From: Camellia lanceoleosa
Lineage: Eukaryota; Streptophyta; Magnoliopsida; Ericales; Theaceae
Reading direction: 5' to 3'
Assembly (NCBI GenBank): GCA_025200525.1
Contig: CM045767.1
Location: 9,345,273 to 9,409,272 of the forward strand
DNA: 64,000 nt
The notes under the pieces were generated by a model. It was not told the DNA's origin and did not search any database. It was given only the letters and a program-made list of their open reading frames with translations. Shown in pieces: positions 1 to 13,400 of the stretch; position 1 is the stretch's first letter, and the number at the start of each line of letters is the position of its first letter. Position numbers and translations under genes: made by a program.

Positions 1-3000
1 TCTAAATAACCCAACCTTCACCCACATGCATTCAGGCAGTTATATCACATAAGCACATAGCCTCATGGTAAAGCATGCTATCATAGAAGTCACTCACACG
101 CATGCAAGGATGCTAAAGCATAAAACTTACCGAGTACTCCAAGCCAAAACAGAAGCTAATTAGAAATCCATGCATCATCCTAACTATACAGAAATACCTA
201 ATGCAACACATGCAAAAATGCGACTAAGATAGGCTCGGTTATTCTAAAGATGGCATATGAGATGCTTCAGATAACATGTATTCAACTTGGAATGGAAGTA
301 CAATGCAATTAGTATGATGCGCCGAGCCCGATGCATGCAAAACAGATGAATGAATGCAAACATGCTATCATACTGTATGCTAATTGAAACATGCCCTAAT
401 CTAACCATCATAAGCTGGTAAATAAAAGGGAGAAAGACGTGGGGTTGGAAGACATACATCACACGTACGCACACTTATTACAATTGTGCCCTCACTCGGA
501 GGGTCCGAATAAATAATATACAGTCTGAATAAATAGTACAGTCCGAATAAATACAAAACCCTAATTAATTAACAAATTTAACTAGGAAAATAGTAAACTA
601 GCATGCAAATCTATGGACCGCCTCGGCTCTGTTCTGAATGATGAATGATGCATGCTTGAATTGCCTTGCGCGGAAATCCATTGCGATGCCCCAATTAGCC
701 TCTGTTTACAATTAAGCCCGGAATATTGCACGAAGCTCTAAAAGACTGCCGGTTTCTGATTTGCTGCAATAGAGAGCAAGAAAGGGGCATGGCAATGTAT
801 TTTCACATATGTATGCTTGTCTCGATTCTCGTGCCACCAATCACGCATCTCGATGTATGATGGCCGAGGAGTCGAATTGCATGACTCGATATGAAATGAA
901 TGCACATTAAAACACAACAAGACCGGGACTCCATCATGGATAATCCAGAGTGTCAGTGACCGGGAATTGAGACACGTTCCGTCACTCAAAGTACGAAACG
1001 TCCCTCGTTTCCCGTGCTTGGGCTAACTCCTATCCCAAACACAATGCAATATGCATGACATGCATGAATGCAATCCTAACATGCAATCTAGCATACGCAA
1101 TGCTATAAAATGGCATACACAATGCACGATGTAGCAAGGCATACACAATGCTCTAACATACAACCTAGCATACACAATGTTATGAATTGAAATGACATAC
1201 ACAATGCATAATGGACTTATACCAACATGAGTGGACCTCAGCCACACTCATATCAGTAGCCATTAGATGAAAATGAGACAACCGAAATGCGTGCACACAT
1301 GCGCGCATACCGAGGACCGAACCTAAGGCATCAAATGCCACTCTACCAAAGCATGGCAAGGCATGAAACATGGCATACAAACATGCAAATTCCAGCACTG
1401 AAATATGATGCTAAATGGTCCCAAAACATGGAAATATGGCACCCGATGCATGAGATGAGCCCCGAAACTGAAAATTAGGCACATATATTGACTTATAGCT
1501 ATACTAAGCATGCATTATTTGACTATGAAGCACAAAGACAGAGCTAAAGAAGTCCCAAAACATGAATATTTCTAGTTCAAAGCATGGCCAAAAGGTGCTC
1601 ACATAAAGAGCTAAGGCCACATGCAAGATTGACTAGTAAGCATGAGTTGTATGGCATGTATATGAAGAATATGAGAACTCATGAAACCAGCCAAAAATAG
1701 TGAATAAAATATGTCAAAATATGCCCAAATAATCACTAAAATGTAGCCAATGCATGCAAAAATAATGAGCTCCTTTAGAGGGCCACGCAAGGGGTTATTA
1801 AGCACATACAAGATAGACATGTAACATGGCAAAACCTCCTCTAGAAATGGAATATGACAGCCCTAAAACTCATCAAATTGGCCCTGAAATGGGTTTAGGA
1901 AACATGCAAAGGAAGGCCTCTTTGAGAGGCCTTGAATGGGATTGCTCTACAGATGCAACATAGGCATAAAATATGGCAAAGAGGGCCTCAAATAGAGCCA
2001 AGGCAGACCTTAAAACCCTCAAAATGAGGCCTGAAAAGTGACTTCAAAGCATGCAAGATAGGGTCCCTTTGGAAGGCCAATAATGCTAGTAAAGAGAATG
2101 AGGGGTGAGAGGGTCACCCCTCCATGATTTTGGAGCTCAAAGATACAACAAGGCCACTAAAAATCTACTAGATTTCAGTGGCTAAGAGGCCAAACCATGG
2201 CCAATGCAAGTGCTCTAATGCATAGCCCTAAAGCATGCATAGGGGAAGATGACCCCAAACAGCAATGGAACCTTAACCAAACTCAAAGAGGAGGCCAAAA
2301 CAAGACTTTTTCCAGTTTATATCAAGCCTCGAAAATGTTCACAAGTAGGGCTAAAACATGACACAAAAATGACCCTAAAAGAGAGATAGAGGGCAAGGGG
2401 CAGCAGATGGTCAAAGAGCCCTTCAACAAAGTTGAATAGGGGCTCAAAATAAGACACTTTACAGTTTGTCTCGAAGCCCAGAAATGCTCACAAACAAGGC
2501 TAATATATCATGCAAAAAAAGCCCTAAAAGAGAGATAATGCACAAAGGGTGAGTAGAAGACCTCAAACAGAGAAAAGTCCTTGATCAAACATGAAGATGA
2601 GCTCAAAATAAGACTATTTCCAGTTCAGGTCAACGCCCAAAAATGTAAGCAAAAGGGGCTAAAAGATGAAGAAAAATAAGGCTAAAAAATGGAAAAAGAG
2701 GACTTACCCTTGTAGCACAGCAATGCAGCAGCTTTTGGTCCAAGAAGATGAGCTCCTAACCTCTGAAAATCAGCCTCAAGGTGTTGGAATGGAGGATGGA
2801 GATGGTAGGCTATGAGTTGGTGTGTAAATGGTACAAGAACAAGGGTGTTTTGAGGCTTGGATGAGAGAGATATGGAGGTTTGTATGCAAAGGCTCCAGCT
2901 GGTTTTTCTAACCCTCTAGAAATGAAGTAGGGTGCTGGTTATATAGAGGGAGAGGAGCCAAAGAAAAGGGGGAAAAAAATCAATTCAAATCTCCCCCTAA

Positions 3001-4012
3001 AAGGAGAGACCCTCGGGCAGGGGGTCTCAGTGCAGAATAATTGCATACTGGAATGCACCGAGAGGGACAAAAATATGGCCAGTGCAAAGGTTCAGTGGCC
3101 AGCCCACCTCCATGGCCGACCAGGGGTCAAAGGGGTCAACAAGAATTGCTGGCCGGCCACCCCAAAAAGGTGGCCTCCAAGATGAGTGCAACACATCTGT
3201 ATGGTCAAAACCCAGAAAATGTGAACCAGAAGAGAGAAAAATCATCTTTTTAGAGGGGTTCAAAAGGGTCAAGGACAATTACTAGCCGGCCTACCCATAT
3301 TGGTGGCCTCCTAGGTGTGTACAACACAATGGTGTGGTGGAAAGTCAGAAAAAGTGGCCCGGGAATGGGAAAAACCAGCTTTCTTGTAAGAAAAACGGGC
3401 AACGAAGAGCAATGAAGAGAAAAGTTGGTTTTTCAAAAAAATTGATGGCCTTCCACCCTCTTACAACCTTTCTAACAATGAAAATAAGGTCTCCGCCAAA
3501 AATGAACCAAGACGGATGCAAAACGGAAGTTCGGGGACCGAAACACGCGGCACGGGGCCCCGAAAACTGACTATTAAGCGTCGAAGCTGGCGTTCGACAA
3601 GGAAGTTGGTCTCTCGGGCCACAGTGTCCCTCAAAAGAGAGGAAATAAGGTGTACGCCAAAAATCGGAGCAAACGGAGGTAGTTAAGCAGTCTCAAACTG
3701 AGGCACACGGCCGACGGCTCTAAAAACTAGAAACCGGGCTCCAAACGGAAAAAATGGCCTACGACCACGAAATGTAGCCTACGGCCACTGAGAGATGGTC
3801 TATGAGACCTCTCCCTCCCTTCGGGAAGAGAAAACGGAGAAAACGGGACCCGGTTCGCAAACCGAGACAAAGCACAAAAGAGCCCCGAAGTCTGGAGGCA
3901 AGGCTCGCAGCCGAGACTCTGAAACTTCAGAACGAGCACAATATGTAACATCACCAAGCGCTCAATCAGTGACGTCTGAGTCTTAAGGTCGGTCAAAAAT
4001 GGGGTGTCTACA
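1..4012 (-). repeat. 3' LTR (partial) of the Tat-like element
   Basis: On the minus strand this LTR starts at 4012 with TGTAGACACCCC and runs off the window at base 1, which matches 16778 in the other LTR. About 616 bp of its end are therefore missing. Apart from scattered substitutions and small indels, for example near 2220-2240 against 18990-19025, it is collinear with 16778-20828. Short open frames inside it are not conserved between the two copies and are not genes. Confidence 0.95.
2939..2947 (-). promoter_or_regulatory. TATA box of the 3' LTR
   Basis: The minus strand reads TCTATATAA in a purine/pyrimidine-rich context. The same box is at 19738-19746 in the partner LTR, and a similar CTATATAAG lies at 6530 in the related solo LTR. 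Conservation across three LTR copies supports it as the U3 promoter. Confidence 0.6.
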
Positions 4013-4025
4013 GTTGCCCCTCTTT
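4013..4025 (-). other. Polypurine tract of the Tat-like element
   Basis: The minus strand reads AAAGAGGGGCAAC directly before the TGTAGACACC start of the 3' LTR. This is the position of the plus-strand primer and it fixes the element's orientation. Confidence 0.85.
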
Positions 4026-4310
4026 GACAGAACTCGAAAGTCATACGTGACGGGAGTGAATGTCAAAGCTCAGAGACGACTCATTTTTGACAAGGCTGAA
4101 GACTCAGACAAACATACAAGATAACAAAGAAATGTGCCCGCAGGCAAGGGCAAAATGCAACTGTCAATGCAAGAAGCCGAACATAACTTATGGTCATGCA
4201 AAGAAAGCTGTAATGAAGCATATCATGCAACAGTTTTAAGCAAGCATCAACCAAACTACATTACATGCAGAAAGGGTGTAAGAGAATTACTGCAATTCTC
4301 ACTGTGAATA
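4026..4310 (-). other. Non-coding 3' UTR segment between the tandem array and the polypurine tract
   Basis: This stretch belongs to the internal region of the Tat-like element. No open frame, hairpin or repeat of note is visible apart from the transition into the array at about 4311. Confidence 0.6.
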
Positions 4311-5860
4311 CAGTGTGCATGTGTGATAGATACACAAAGCGAACGTGTGTGATTAATACACAAAGTAGGCATAGTGTGATAGATGCAAAGCGAGTGTGTG
4401 ATAGATACACTATATGAACAAAGTGTTATTGATACACTAAATGAGCAAAGTGTGATGGATACACAAAAAGGCAAGCACAAAGTGTGATAGACGCACTAAG
4501 TGAACAAATGTGATGGATACACAATAGGTAAACACGAAGTGTGATCGACGCACTAAGTGAACAAGTGTGATGGATACACTAAAGGTGAACACAAAGTGTG
4601 ATAGATGTACTTAGTGAACAAAGTATGATGTGAACACGAAGTGTAATAGATGCACTTAGTGAACAGAGTATGATAGATATACTAAAGGTGAACACGAAGT
4701 GTGATAGATGCACTTAGTGAACAAATATGATTGATGTACTGAATGTGAACACGAAGTGTGATAGATGCACTTAGTGAATAAGTATGATAGATATACTAAA
4801 GGTGAACACGAAGTGTGATAGATGCACTTAGTGAACAAGTATGATGGATATACTAAATGTGAACACGAAGTGTGATAGATGCACTTAGTGAACAAGTAGG
4901 ATAGATATACTAAAAGTGAACACGAAGTGTGATAGATGCACTTAGTGAACAAGTACGATAGATATACTAAATGTGAACACGAAGTGTGATAGATGCACTT
5001 AGTGAACAAGTATGATGGATATACTAAATGTGAACAGGAAGTGTGATAGATGCACTTAGTGAACAAGTATGATAGATATACTGAATGTGAACACGAAGTG
5101 TGATAGATGCACTTAGTGAACAAGTATGATAGATATACTAAAGGTGAACGCGAAGTGTGATAGATGCACTAAGTGAACAAGTATGATAGATATACTAAAG
5201 ATGAACACGAAGTGTGATAGATGCACTTAGTGAACAAGTATGATAGATATACTAAAGGTGAACACGAAGTGTGATAGATGCACTTAGTGAACAAGTATGA
5301 TGGATATACTAAATGTGAACACGAAGTGTGATAGATGCACTTAGTGAACAAGTATGATAGATATACTAAAGGTAAACACGAAGTGTGATAGATGCACTTA
5401 GTGAACAAGTATGATGGATATACTAAATGTGAACACGAAGTGTGATAGATGCACTTAGTGAACAAGTATGATAGATATACTAAAGGTGAAGTGTGATTGA
5501 TACGCAAAAGTGAATATGTGCGTGATAGATACACAAAATGAGAAATGTGTGTGATAGATACAGAAAATGAGAATGTGTGTGATAGATACAGAAAATAGGA
5601 ATGTGTGTGATAGATACACAAAATGAAAGAAGTGTGATTGATACACTAAGTAAACGAAGAGAGTGTGATTGATACACTAAATAAATGAAGTGTGATTGAT
5701 ACACTAAGCGAATGAAGAAAGTGTGATAGATACACTAAGGGTGAATGAGGTGTGATTGATACACTAAATAAATAAAGTGTGATTGATACACTAAGCGAAG
5801 AGAGTGTGATTGTTACACTAAATAAATGAAGTGCGATTGATACACTAAGTGAATGATTTT
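4311..5860. repeat. 57-bp tandem array with degenerate flanks in the retrotransposon 3' UTR
   Basis: The core motif GAACACGAAGTGTGATAGAT recurs at about 4632, 4690, 4747, 4804, 4861, 4918, 4974, 5031, 5089, 5147, 5203, 5260, 5317, 5374 and 5431, giving about 15 units of 57 bp. Each unit is a dimer of two related halves: 29 bp with GATGCACTTAGT and 28 bp with GATATACTAAAGGT. The flanks (4311-4620 and 5490-5860) hold single, more diverged half units around GTGTGATAGATACAC. Because 57 is 19 codons, two minus-strand frames stay open through it; these are artefacts. Tandem arrays in 3' UTRs of Tat/Ogre elements are a known source of satellite DNA. Confidence 0.95.
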
Positions 5861-6110
5861 AAACGGAACTTCTTTGAATGAACCGTACATACAATATCGT
5901 GCATGAATGAGAAAGAAACTTGATAGGTGCAATGCAATACAATGCGTGATGCTCAAGGAAAGTAATAAATGGATAAAGTAGCGCTTTAGAAAGCACCTCA
6001 TGAGGTGAGTGGCGGTGAACCGCTCTTCTTCGATGGGGATCTTCCCCTGTGCTCTTCAAACACCTACCTTCAACTCACAGAACAAAGGTTTTGAAATACT
6101 GACAAGGGTT
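5861..6110 (-). other. Internal non-coding segment of the Tat-like element, left of the nested solo LTR
   Basis: This segment continues across the nested insertion into 10464 and beyond once the solo LTR and one GGGTT copy are removed. No reading frame of its own is recognised. Confidence 0.6.
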
Positions 6111-9100
6111 TGTAGACACCCCATTTTTGACTATCCTCAAGACTTGGTTGTGCTTGTAGGTACACCCAACAACTGGTTTGATTGCTCGTCGAGCACTCAA
6201 CTATCGTGGCGGAATGTCACCGGTTCGAGTTTCCCGGACCCTGTATCCTTTCTGCCTCATTTTTGGGACCTTGACTAGGTCCTATCAGAGTGGACCCTGT
6301 GGTGAATTGCCGGCCATGAACTTAACCCTGCCGGCCATTGGTGAAGCCCTGCCGACCATCAGTGTGGCACTTTCGGCCATTGCTGATGGCCGGCACCCCC
6401 CTTATCTCAGCTGGTTTCCAGGTAGATCTTTTGAGCCAGCTGGATTTTTGTTATCTCCCCTCCATACACGTGTATGGAAGGATGCAGCTCTTGAAAAGCT
6501 TCTTGAAGAAGCTTTGCATTGCCTCCTTCTATATAAGCAAGAGGCCATCCTCTTTGACAAGGGTTCTAAGTTTTTAAAGAGCAAAAACTCCCTTTTTCTC
6601 TATATTGCTTGTGTTTTGTGCCTTGAAGTTGGATTTCCTTGCACTTTTACACTACAACACATAGATATACACCACCACCATTGAATCAAGCTTCTTGGGA
6701 GGGATTCTTGAGCTCTTAAAACCAATTTCCACCCCCTGAAATTGCTGATTTCGAAGAGGGTCTTCAAAGGTGAGCATTTCCCCTATTTTTGTATTTTCTT
6801 GCACCTTGCTTTAGCCCCCTTTGCATATTGTTTTAGGCTTTTCTTATAATTGAAAAAAGTCTTGTTTTTGAGTGCTTTTTAAGTTTGGTTAAGGTCATTT
6901 TGCTGTTTGGGGTGTGTAGCCCCCTTGCATGCTTTGTTTGGCTTTGTTTTAAGCCATATTTGGAGACCTCCGAGCTAGCCATGGTTTGGTCTTCCTGCCA
7001 TTGAAATCCAGTGGGATTTTAGTAGTAGAGGTGTGGTTTTGAGATCCTAAATCAGAGGGGGTAGTCCCCTCTCTTTGTATTCCTCTTTACTTGCATTTTC
7101 GGCCTTCCAAAGGACCATCCCTCTATGTATTTTTGAGGCTTGGTCCAGGCCCCTTTTTTGTGACTTCTAGGACCTTCCTTGGCCCTGTCCAAGGATGGTT
7201 TGGTCATGTTTTGCTTGCATCTTGCATGTATAGTGTAAATCCATTCATAGCTCATCAAAGTAGCATGTGTGCTTGGCTTTTGTTGAGTCCATTTCAGTCC
7301 ATTTTTGGTGATTTTTTACCATGCCATGAACCTGTTTTGGGTTGGTTTTGTTACTCCATGTTTGCTTGATGCACTTGTAGTGTAAATCCCCTAAACTAGC
7401 TTCATATGCTCCATGCCATGCCATGTCATTTTAGCTTGTTTGGTTTACATTTCAGCATGTATTTGGTCATCATTTGGCATGTTATGACCCTATCCATAGT
7501 TGGTTTGATCATCCTTTGCATGCTCCATATAGGTATAGAACAAATCTTGTTTACTAGCCTTTTGTGCATGATGTTTTGATTCATCATACTAGCATATTTT
7601 GGCTTTGCTCAAACTTGATTTTATGTTTATTTTGAAGTGTTCTAGGACTGTTTTGGGCTACCATGGCCATATCACTCATGCTTTGTATAGCTATAGTGTA
7701 AATGCTTAGGCTAGTCTTGGGTTTTGAGGCCTCTATCATGTCATACATGTGATGTTTGCATACCTTGCCCTCATTCCACATGCTATTTCAGTCCTTGAAA
7801 TGTTGTCATACACTTGCATTTGACATGCCTTGAATGATTTGTATAGCTTGTGCTTTATGCCTCAAAAACGGACTTTTGTGCATGCCACTTAGCTTAAGCC
7901 TTTGGCTCATCATTTCAGTGCATTTTGGGTCCTAATATACCATGATGTAACTCTGTTTTTGGTTGTCCAAGTCATGCCATGATTGGTTTTCATAGGTGTA
8001 GTGCATTGCCTCTTTAAAGCCTTGCATGCTCCATGTTTGTAGCTTTGTGCTCTAGCCTATGTTGGCTAGCTTTGAGCTTGATTTTGGTCTTGTTTGGGCC
8101 TGCCCTAGGACTATTTTAGGTCCCCTTGGCCCTTTGGGGCTTGCCTTGTATGGCCATGGCTTAAGTCCCTTTGCTTACTTCGAGCATTGAGCATCATAAC
8201 ATGCTATGTTTACATTGTTGAGTTAATTTGGCATCAATTTACATGGTATTTCAGAGCTTACCTCATTGTCATATATCTATGTTTGTTGCTCCTTAAGTGT
8301 GCTTAAGAGTTGTCCTCTTTATGCCTTAATACTGGAGCCATTTGGCATGCATGCTTGCCTTGCCTTTTCATGCTTTTCATGCCATCAATTCCATCACTAT
8401 GGCTACTGATTTGGACCTAGTTGAGAGCTGTCCATCTTTGTTGTAAGCCCATCTTACCATGTTGTCACATGCTTGTTTCATTTCGTATGTTGTCGCATAC
8501 TTGCTTAGCTTCGCATGCCTTGCATGCTCACATGTTCATGTTGCATTTTGTCATGTTATCTAAGGTTGTCACCTCATATTATGCTTATATGCTTGTTGCA
8601 TGCTTGAGTTAGTTGCATGTTTGCACACTTAAGTCATATTGCATGTTTGCCATGCTTATGTGTTGCATTGCTTGGATTAAGTATTAATTTGAGCACGAGG
8701 AACGAGGGGCGTTTCATACTTCAAGTGATGGAACGCGTCTCAATTCTCGGTCGCCGAAGCTCTTGATGATTCATGATAGAGTTCTAGGCTTTACTTACTT
8801 TGTTTGTGCATTCATTTTCATATTGATTTGCACAAGTTGGATCTTTGGCCATCACATATCGGGATGCGTGATTGATGGTCGTGGATCCGATTAGGTCTCC
8901 CCCTTGATGTTTTGAGGTGATTTGGAGTGCCATGGTGCATATATGTCCTTGGGAAACCCTCTATTTTCTCTATTTTGTGCTTCGTTGCAGTTTGGTGTCG
9001 CAGCACACTAGTGGCTGGCAGCCTGCCATTGATGGCCGGCAGTGGACCATCTCTGGCCGGCAGACCTCTCTCCATGGCCGGTAGGCCACTGGTGACTTCC

Positions 9101-10458
9101 CCTGCAGTGTTTTGGTAAGTTTCAGCAACAAGCATTGGAAGACACCCTACAAACAGAGCCTCTAAAGAGCAACCGGAAGGCGTTTCGAGGCAAAGAACTG
9201 AAGCGAGCATGCGTGCCTCCCTTCTTCAAACAGAGCTGGAATAGCACCGTTTACTGCTTTCCCTACTTGCTAGTCAGTTAGCATTCATTTATTTGAAATA
9301 ATTAATTTGTTAATTAATTAAGTTGTGTAATAATTAGTTGTAGCTAGTTATTCAATTCGGATCTGTAATAATTAATTAGCTTGTTAGCTAGTTGATTAGG
9401 CGGCCTGTATTATTCTTTCGGACCCTCCGAGTGAGGGCAAATTTGTAATAAGTGTCCGTGCGTGCGTGCGTGTCTTCCAACCCCATTTCTTTCTCCCTTT
9501 TATTTAACTGCTTTCGATGGTTAGATTTAAGGCATATTTCAATTAGCATACCTTATGCTAGGCATGCGTGCATTCACTCATCTGTATTGCATGCACCAGG
9601 CTCGGCGCATCATGCTAACTGCATAAGTATTTCAAATCTAACTTGAATACATGCTATTTGTAGCATTTCATATGTCATTTTTAGGTTAGCCGAGCCTATT
9701 CTAGCGACATTCTATATGCGTTGCATTAGCCATTTTAACATGAACTAGGGTCACGCATGTTTGCTAACTAGTTTACTATTTTGGCACGGAGTACGCTGTA
9801 AGTATTTTATGCTTTAGCATCTCACATGAGTGTGAATGTTAACATGGTAGCATGCTTACTATGTGGCTATATGCTTATGTGATAAACTGCCTGAATGCCT
9901 GTGGGTGAAGAGTGGATTACTTGAATTGGGGTAATTCATTGAAATCCGTATTTTAGCCTACTTGCGAGTAGCAAATTTCAAAACATTTCCAAATAAACGG
10001 ATATGCAATGCTTCATTCCAAATTAGGCGATCTAGTCTATACTTTTGTGTTGTGCGCATCACATAGTAATTCTAACTAATTAATCGGAATAAGAACGCAT
10101 GTGTTTTAAAAAACGAGATATCACGGTTAGTAGAGGCCGATCTTCGGATCAGGCAAGAGGGGGTGCTCATAGCTGACCTTCCCCAATCGTACCCAAGTTC
10201 CCGAGCCGAGGCAACTTTGGTGATGACGGACACGTGGCCTTTGGCACCGAGTCAAAGTTTCCTAAATTTCCCCATTATAAAATATTTAGGTGGCGACTCT
10301 GTATCTGGCAAAGTAGTCAATGTTTGGCACTTCTTTCAAAAAATCTGTTTTTCTTAAAACAATTTGCCGGATTTTGACTCTTTGGTTCAAGATTAAGAAC
10401 CATGACAAATCGAGTCCGAACTGTAGCGCCATCGAGGTCCCTCGAGGGTGCATCTACA
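6111..10458 (+). mobile_element. Solo LTR of a related Tat-like subfamily, nested and inverted
   Basis: It starts TGTAGACACCCCATTTTTGA and ends GCATCTACA. It is flanked by the perfect 5-bp duplication GGGTT (6106-6110 and 10459-10463). Neither a PBS nor a polypurine tract follows or precedes it, so it is a single LTR left by recombination between two LTRs. It is collinear with, but clearly diverged from, the minus-strand LTRs. For example, the GAACGAGGGGCGTTTCATAC region near 8698, the GGACCCTCCGAGTGAGGGCA block near 9420 and the GAGGCCGATCTTCGGATCA block near 10133 have inverted partners near 17780, 17270 and 16500. Length is 4348 bp against 4667 bp for the complete host LTR. Confidence 0.95.
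6530..6537 (+). promoter_or_regulatory. TATA box of the nested solo LTR
   Basis: CTATATAAG lies about 420 bp into the LTR at a position comparable to the TATA boxes of the minus-strand LTRs. Transcription from here would run rightwards, antisense to the host retrotransposon. Confidence 0.5.
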
Positions 10459-13400
10459 GGGTTCTTCACGTAGAGCACTTTGGATGCTGCCTTTCTTCCT
10501 GATCATATTCACAACTTTCCCTATTCTCCAACGGGGTGACAGACTAGGTTGGTTTAGTATCCAGAATTGAGGTGCATACACGCTATCTCAACCTATGGGG
10601 CTTCCATACAGATTTCAAGTCGGGGATACACCCCTGGGTATTTAAACCAGACTTTAGTCTCGGAAATCCCGAACCTTTGCATTCTAGGCAACAGCCATTC
10701 GAACTCTAGTTTCCACCGTCGCAGTTGGTCTCCTAGGAACTCATTGCGAACACGGCCAAGATGCCTCTAGCAGGGAGTGGTACTCAGGGAGAACACTTTT
10801 GATTGCCATTCTGGCTTGAGGAAGACTTGATCTTGAGCTTGAGGTAGAGCCACACTCATACTTCGGAGCATTGACAAGACCTGAAAAGGTACATCCGGAA
10901 TACAATCTCGAAATTTACAAAAGTTGAAACAAGCTCAGATGCTCCAAATTTTTCCTCTTTTCTTTTGCTTTGCAGTCCGGAACTTATATAGCTTCAGATA
11001 GGTCCTTGTTCTACTGTTCACACATGACCTGGGTTGAACTCTGCGGTTTTATGAAAGAACCAATCCTGTTTTTGCACAAATGTGGAGAATGGCACGGTAC
11101 TCGGAGCACAAAACGATTTTATTTTTGAAATTGAGAGATGAGTTTTCGACTAGGTATTGAGCCTACGACTGAACACAGCAAAACGACTCAACACGGAAAT
11201 AAGAGGCACACAACCTAGACACATCAAGTAACACTCGAGACGACTCAAAACAAGAATCGAGATAAAACAAAAAGACACGACACTCAGACGTGCACAGGGA
11301 GCCTGTTTCATCGGGTATCGTTTCCCACCCTTTCTCATTTGTGATTCTCACATCACTCGGCCCTCAAGCTCTGTTTTTCTGAAAAAGTCCCTTTTTCCTC
11401 ACTTTTTCTCTCAGCGCACATCTCTCTATTCTTCAATCTCTCATTTTTTTATCCCTCCCTTGGGTGGTTGATGGATAAGCAGGAAGTTGCGGGCTCTTGC
11501 CCCTAGCATATTCAGCTCACAGCTATTTCTTCTGACGACGTCTAGTTGATGCCCCAGATGAGGGAATTGAGTATCTTCATCTATTCGGGTTCATGCTTCG
11601 CACCTGGCTTGATGTCTCGTTGCTTGGAGGATGTTGAGAGCTTTTAGCCTTTTGTTGTTAGCTTCAGTTATGCCCTTTTCTGGTGAATAGGGTGCCCTTT
11701 TCGGCAAGTATGGTGCCCTTTCTGGCAAATGCATTGACAACGGGGGAAAGACAGGAAGCCTGACTCAACTGTGCTCCTAGTTCATTATTTTGATCATTTT
11801 TTGTTTTTTGGCTTTCTACTAAAACAATTTTGACCAAAATGAGAGTTAGATTAACATGCTCGTGTAATTTTCTGATTTAAAATCATGCAAGTCAGGCTAT
11901 GAGCACTGAAAATTTTCCTTTTTTTGGGTCCAAGAAATGGTCCAGTTTTGGAAAAATTGGAACAATTTTCGAGAGAATTAGTCAACCTCAGTAAAAATTC
12001 TCAAAAACTATTTTTGCAAACGGCCATTGCTCAACGAGCATGAAACCTACTCCTGAGATGCACAACCTCGGATCCAAAGGAAAACTGCCCCATGCTTGAA
12101 GAGAGCTGCATGGCAACAGAGAGCTGCCCCTTGTTCGAATGGCACCGCAGTGAATTGAATGGCAATGGAAAGTTGCCCCTTGTTTGAATGGCACCGCAGC
12201 GCATTGTAGTCAGTCCTCAGAGTGATGAACGCAACCAAACTCTCGGATATAGTGAAGACAAAGTCCAGAACCATCACATGGACATAATCAATTTGGAAGT
12301 GTTTATGCGGCTGGACTTCAGAACGAAGTTGCCTACGTATCTCAAAGATGGGAATCAAGCCTTACGTAGTTCGGGGTTAAGGTACACTCGGGTATTAACC
12401 TCTCCTTTGGCGCTCTAACTTTTGCCAAGGCCGCCCTTCTGGGTTTTCAACCTTGCGAGCTTTGTTTTTCTTTTCGACTCTTTTCATTTCTTTTCTTCTT
12501 TTTCTTTTTCATCTTTTCTTTTCATTTTTTTCATTTTTTCTTCTTTTCTTTTTTTTCATTCTTTGTATTTTTCTCTTTTTTTTTGTGTGTGTACTTTTTC
12601 TTCTTTTTCTTGCTCTAACTTTTGCTTGGGTCGTCCTTCCGGCTTTTCGGCCCAGCGAGCCTCTCAAGGGTAAAATTGTAGCTTGGTCCATGTCAAATGG
12701 TTCTAAGATCTCGAATCCGTCTGAATCCAAGAGAGTGGCTGCTGTTTGCTGACGATGTAAGAGTCCATCCAACGGGGGCTGAATTTGCCCCTAGTGTTGT
12801 GGATAGGAACTCGATTGTCCTTCAGTAATGTCTTCTTCTTTCCTCCCTTCTGGGGTTTGGCATTCTTGCCGATCTTCATTGATTTGTGGAATGATCCATC
12901 TTCGGCTCTTCGAGCACATTTGAAATTCTTTGCCCCTAGTTCCAGGGGTGCTTCTGATCTAGCTTTGCAAGCTTCTTTTGATGACATCTGGTCTTCTTGA
13001 TCTGACTTTCTTGCCTCTTGTTAGAATTTGCTTTGAATCTGCCACACCTCACATTGTAGTTGACCGCTGAACGTTAAATTGAGTTCAAGGTTTTGAAAGC
13101 GGAGGTCGAGTCTCGAGGTGAGCGATTCTAAATTGCACAATCTCAAGAGCGATTCTACCCGTCTTAACGTTCGCATAAAACATTTTTGAAATCTTTTAAG
13201 AAAGCGACCTTCATGAAAGCGAAGACGAAGTAGAACCAAATCGGATCAAGCCAGATCCTTCAGACTCACACTAACAAGCATGATTTCATTCATTAAGGGC
13301 TTAGCATGCCTCTCTTTCTTTCAATTGATCAAATTTTTGCAAAACCCGAGGAATTCCTTCCTCTTCGTTTTCACCGCAGTGTTCAAAAGGTTTTGAAAAA

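Noticed and set aside
4656..5621. Two minus-strand open frames of 155 and 150 codons with a regular 19-residue repeat
   Set aside because: The 57-bp tandem unit is a multiple of three and happens to lack stops in this frame. There is no start context, and the same repeat is part of a retrotransposon 3' UTR.
4311..5860. Regular direct repeats, CRISPR-like at first sight
   Set aside because: There are no unique spacers; the whole 57-bp unit is repeated. The host is a plant and no cas genes exist.
12422..12772. Open frames of 83-99 codons rich in Phe/Ser or Lys/Arg
   Set aside because: They come from a T/C-rich low-complexity tract inside the Tat-like element and have no domain.
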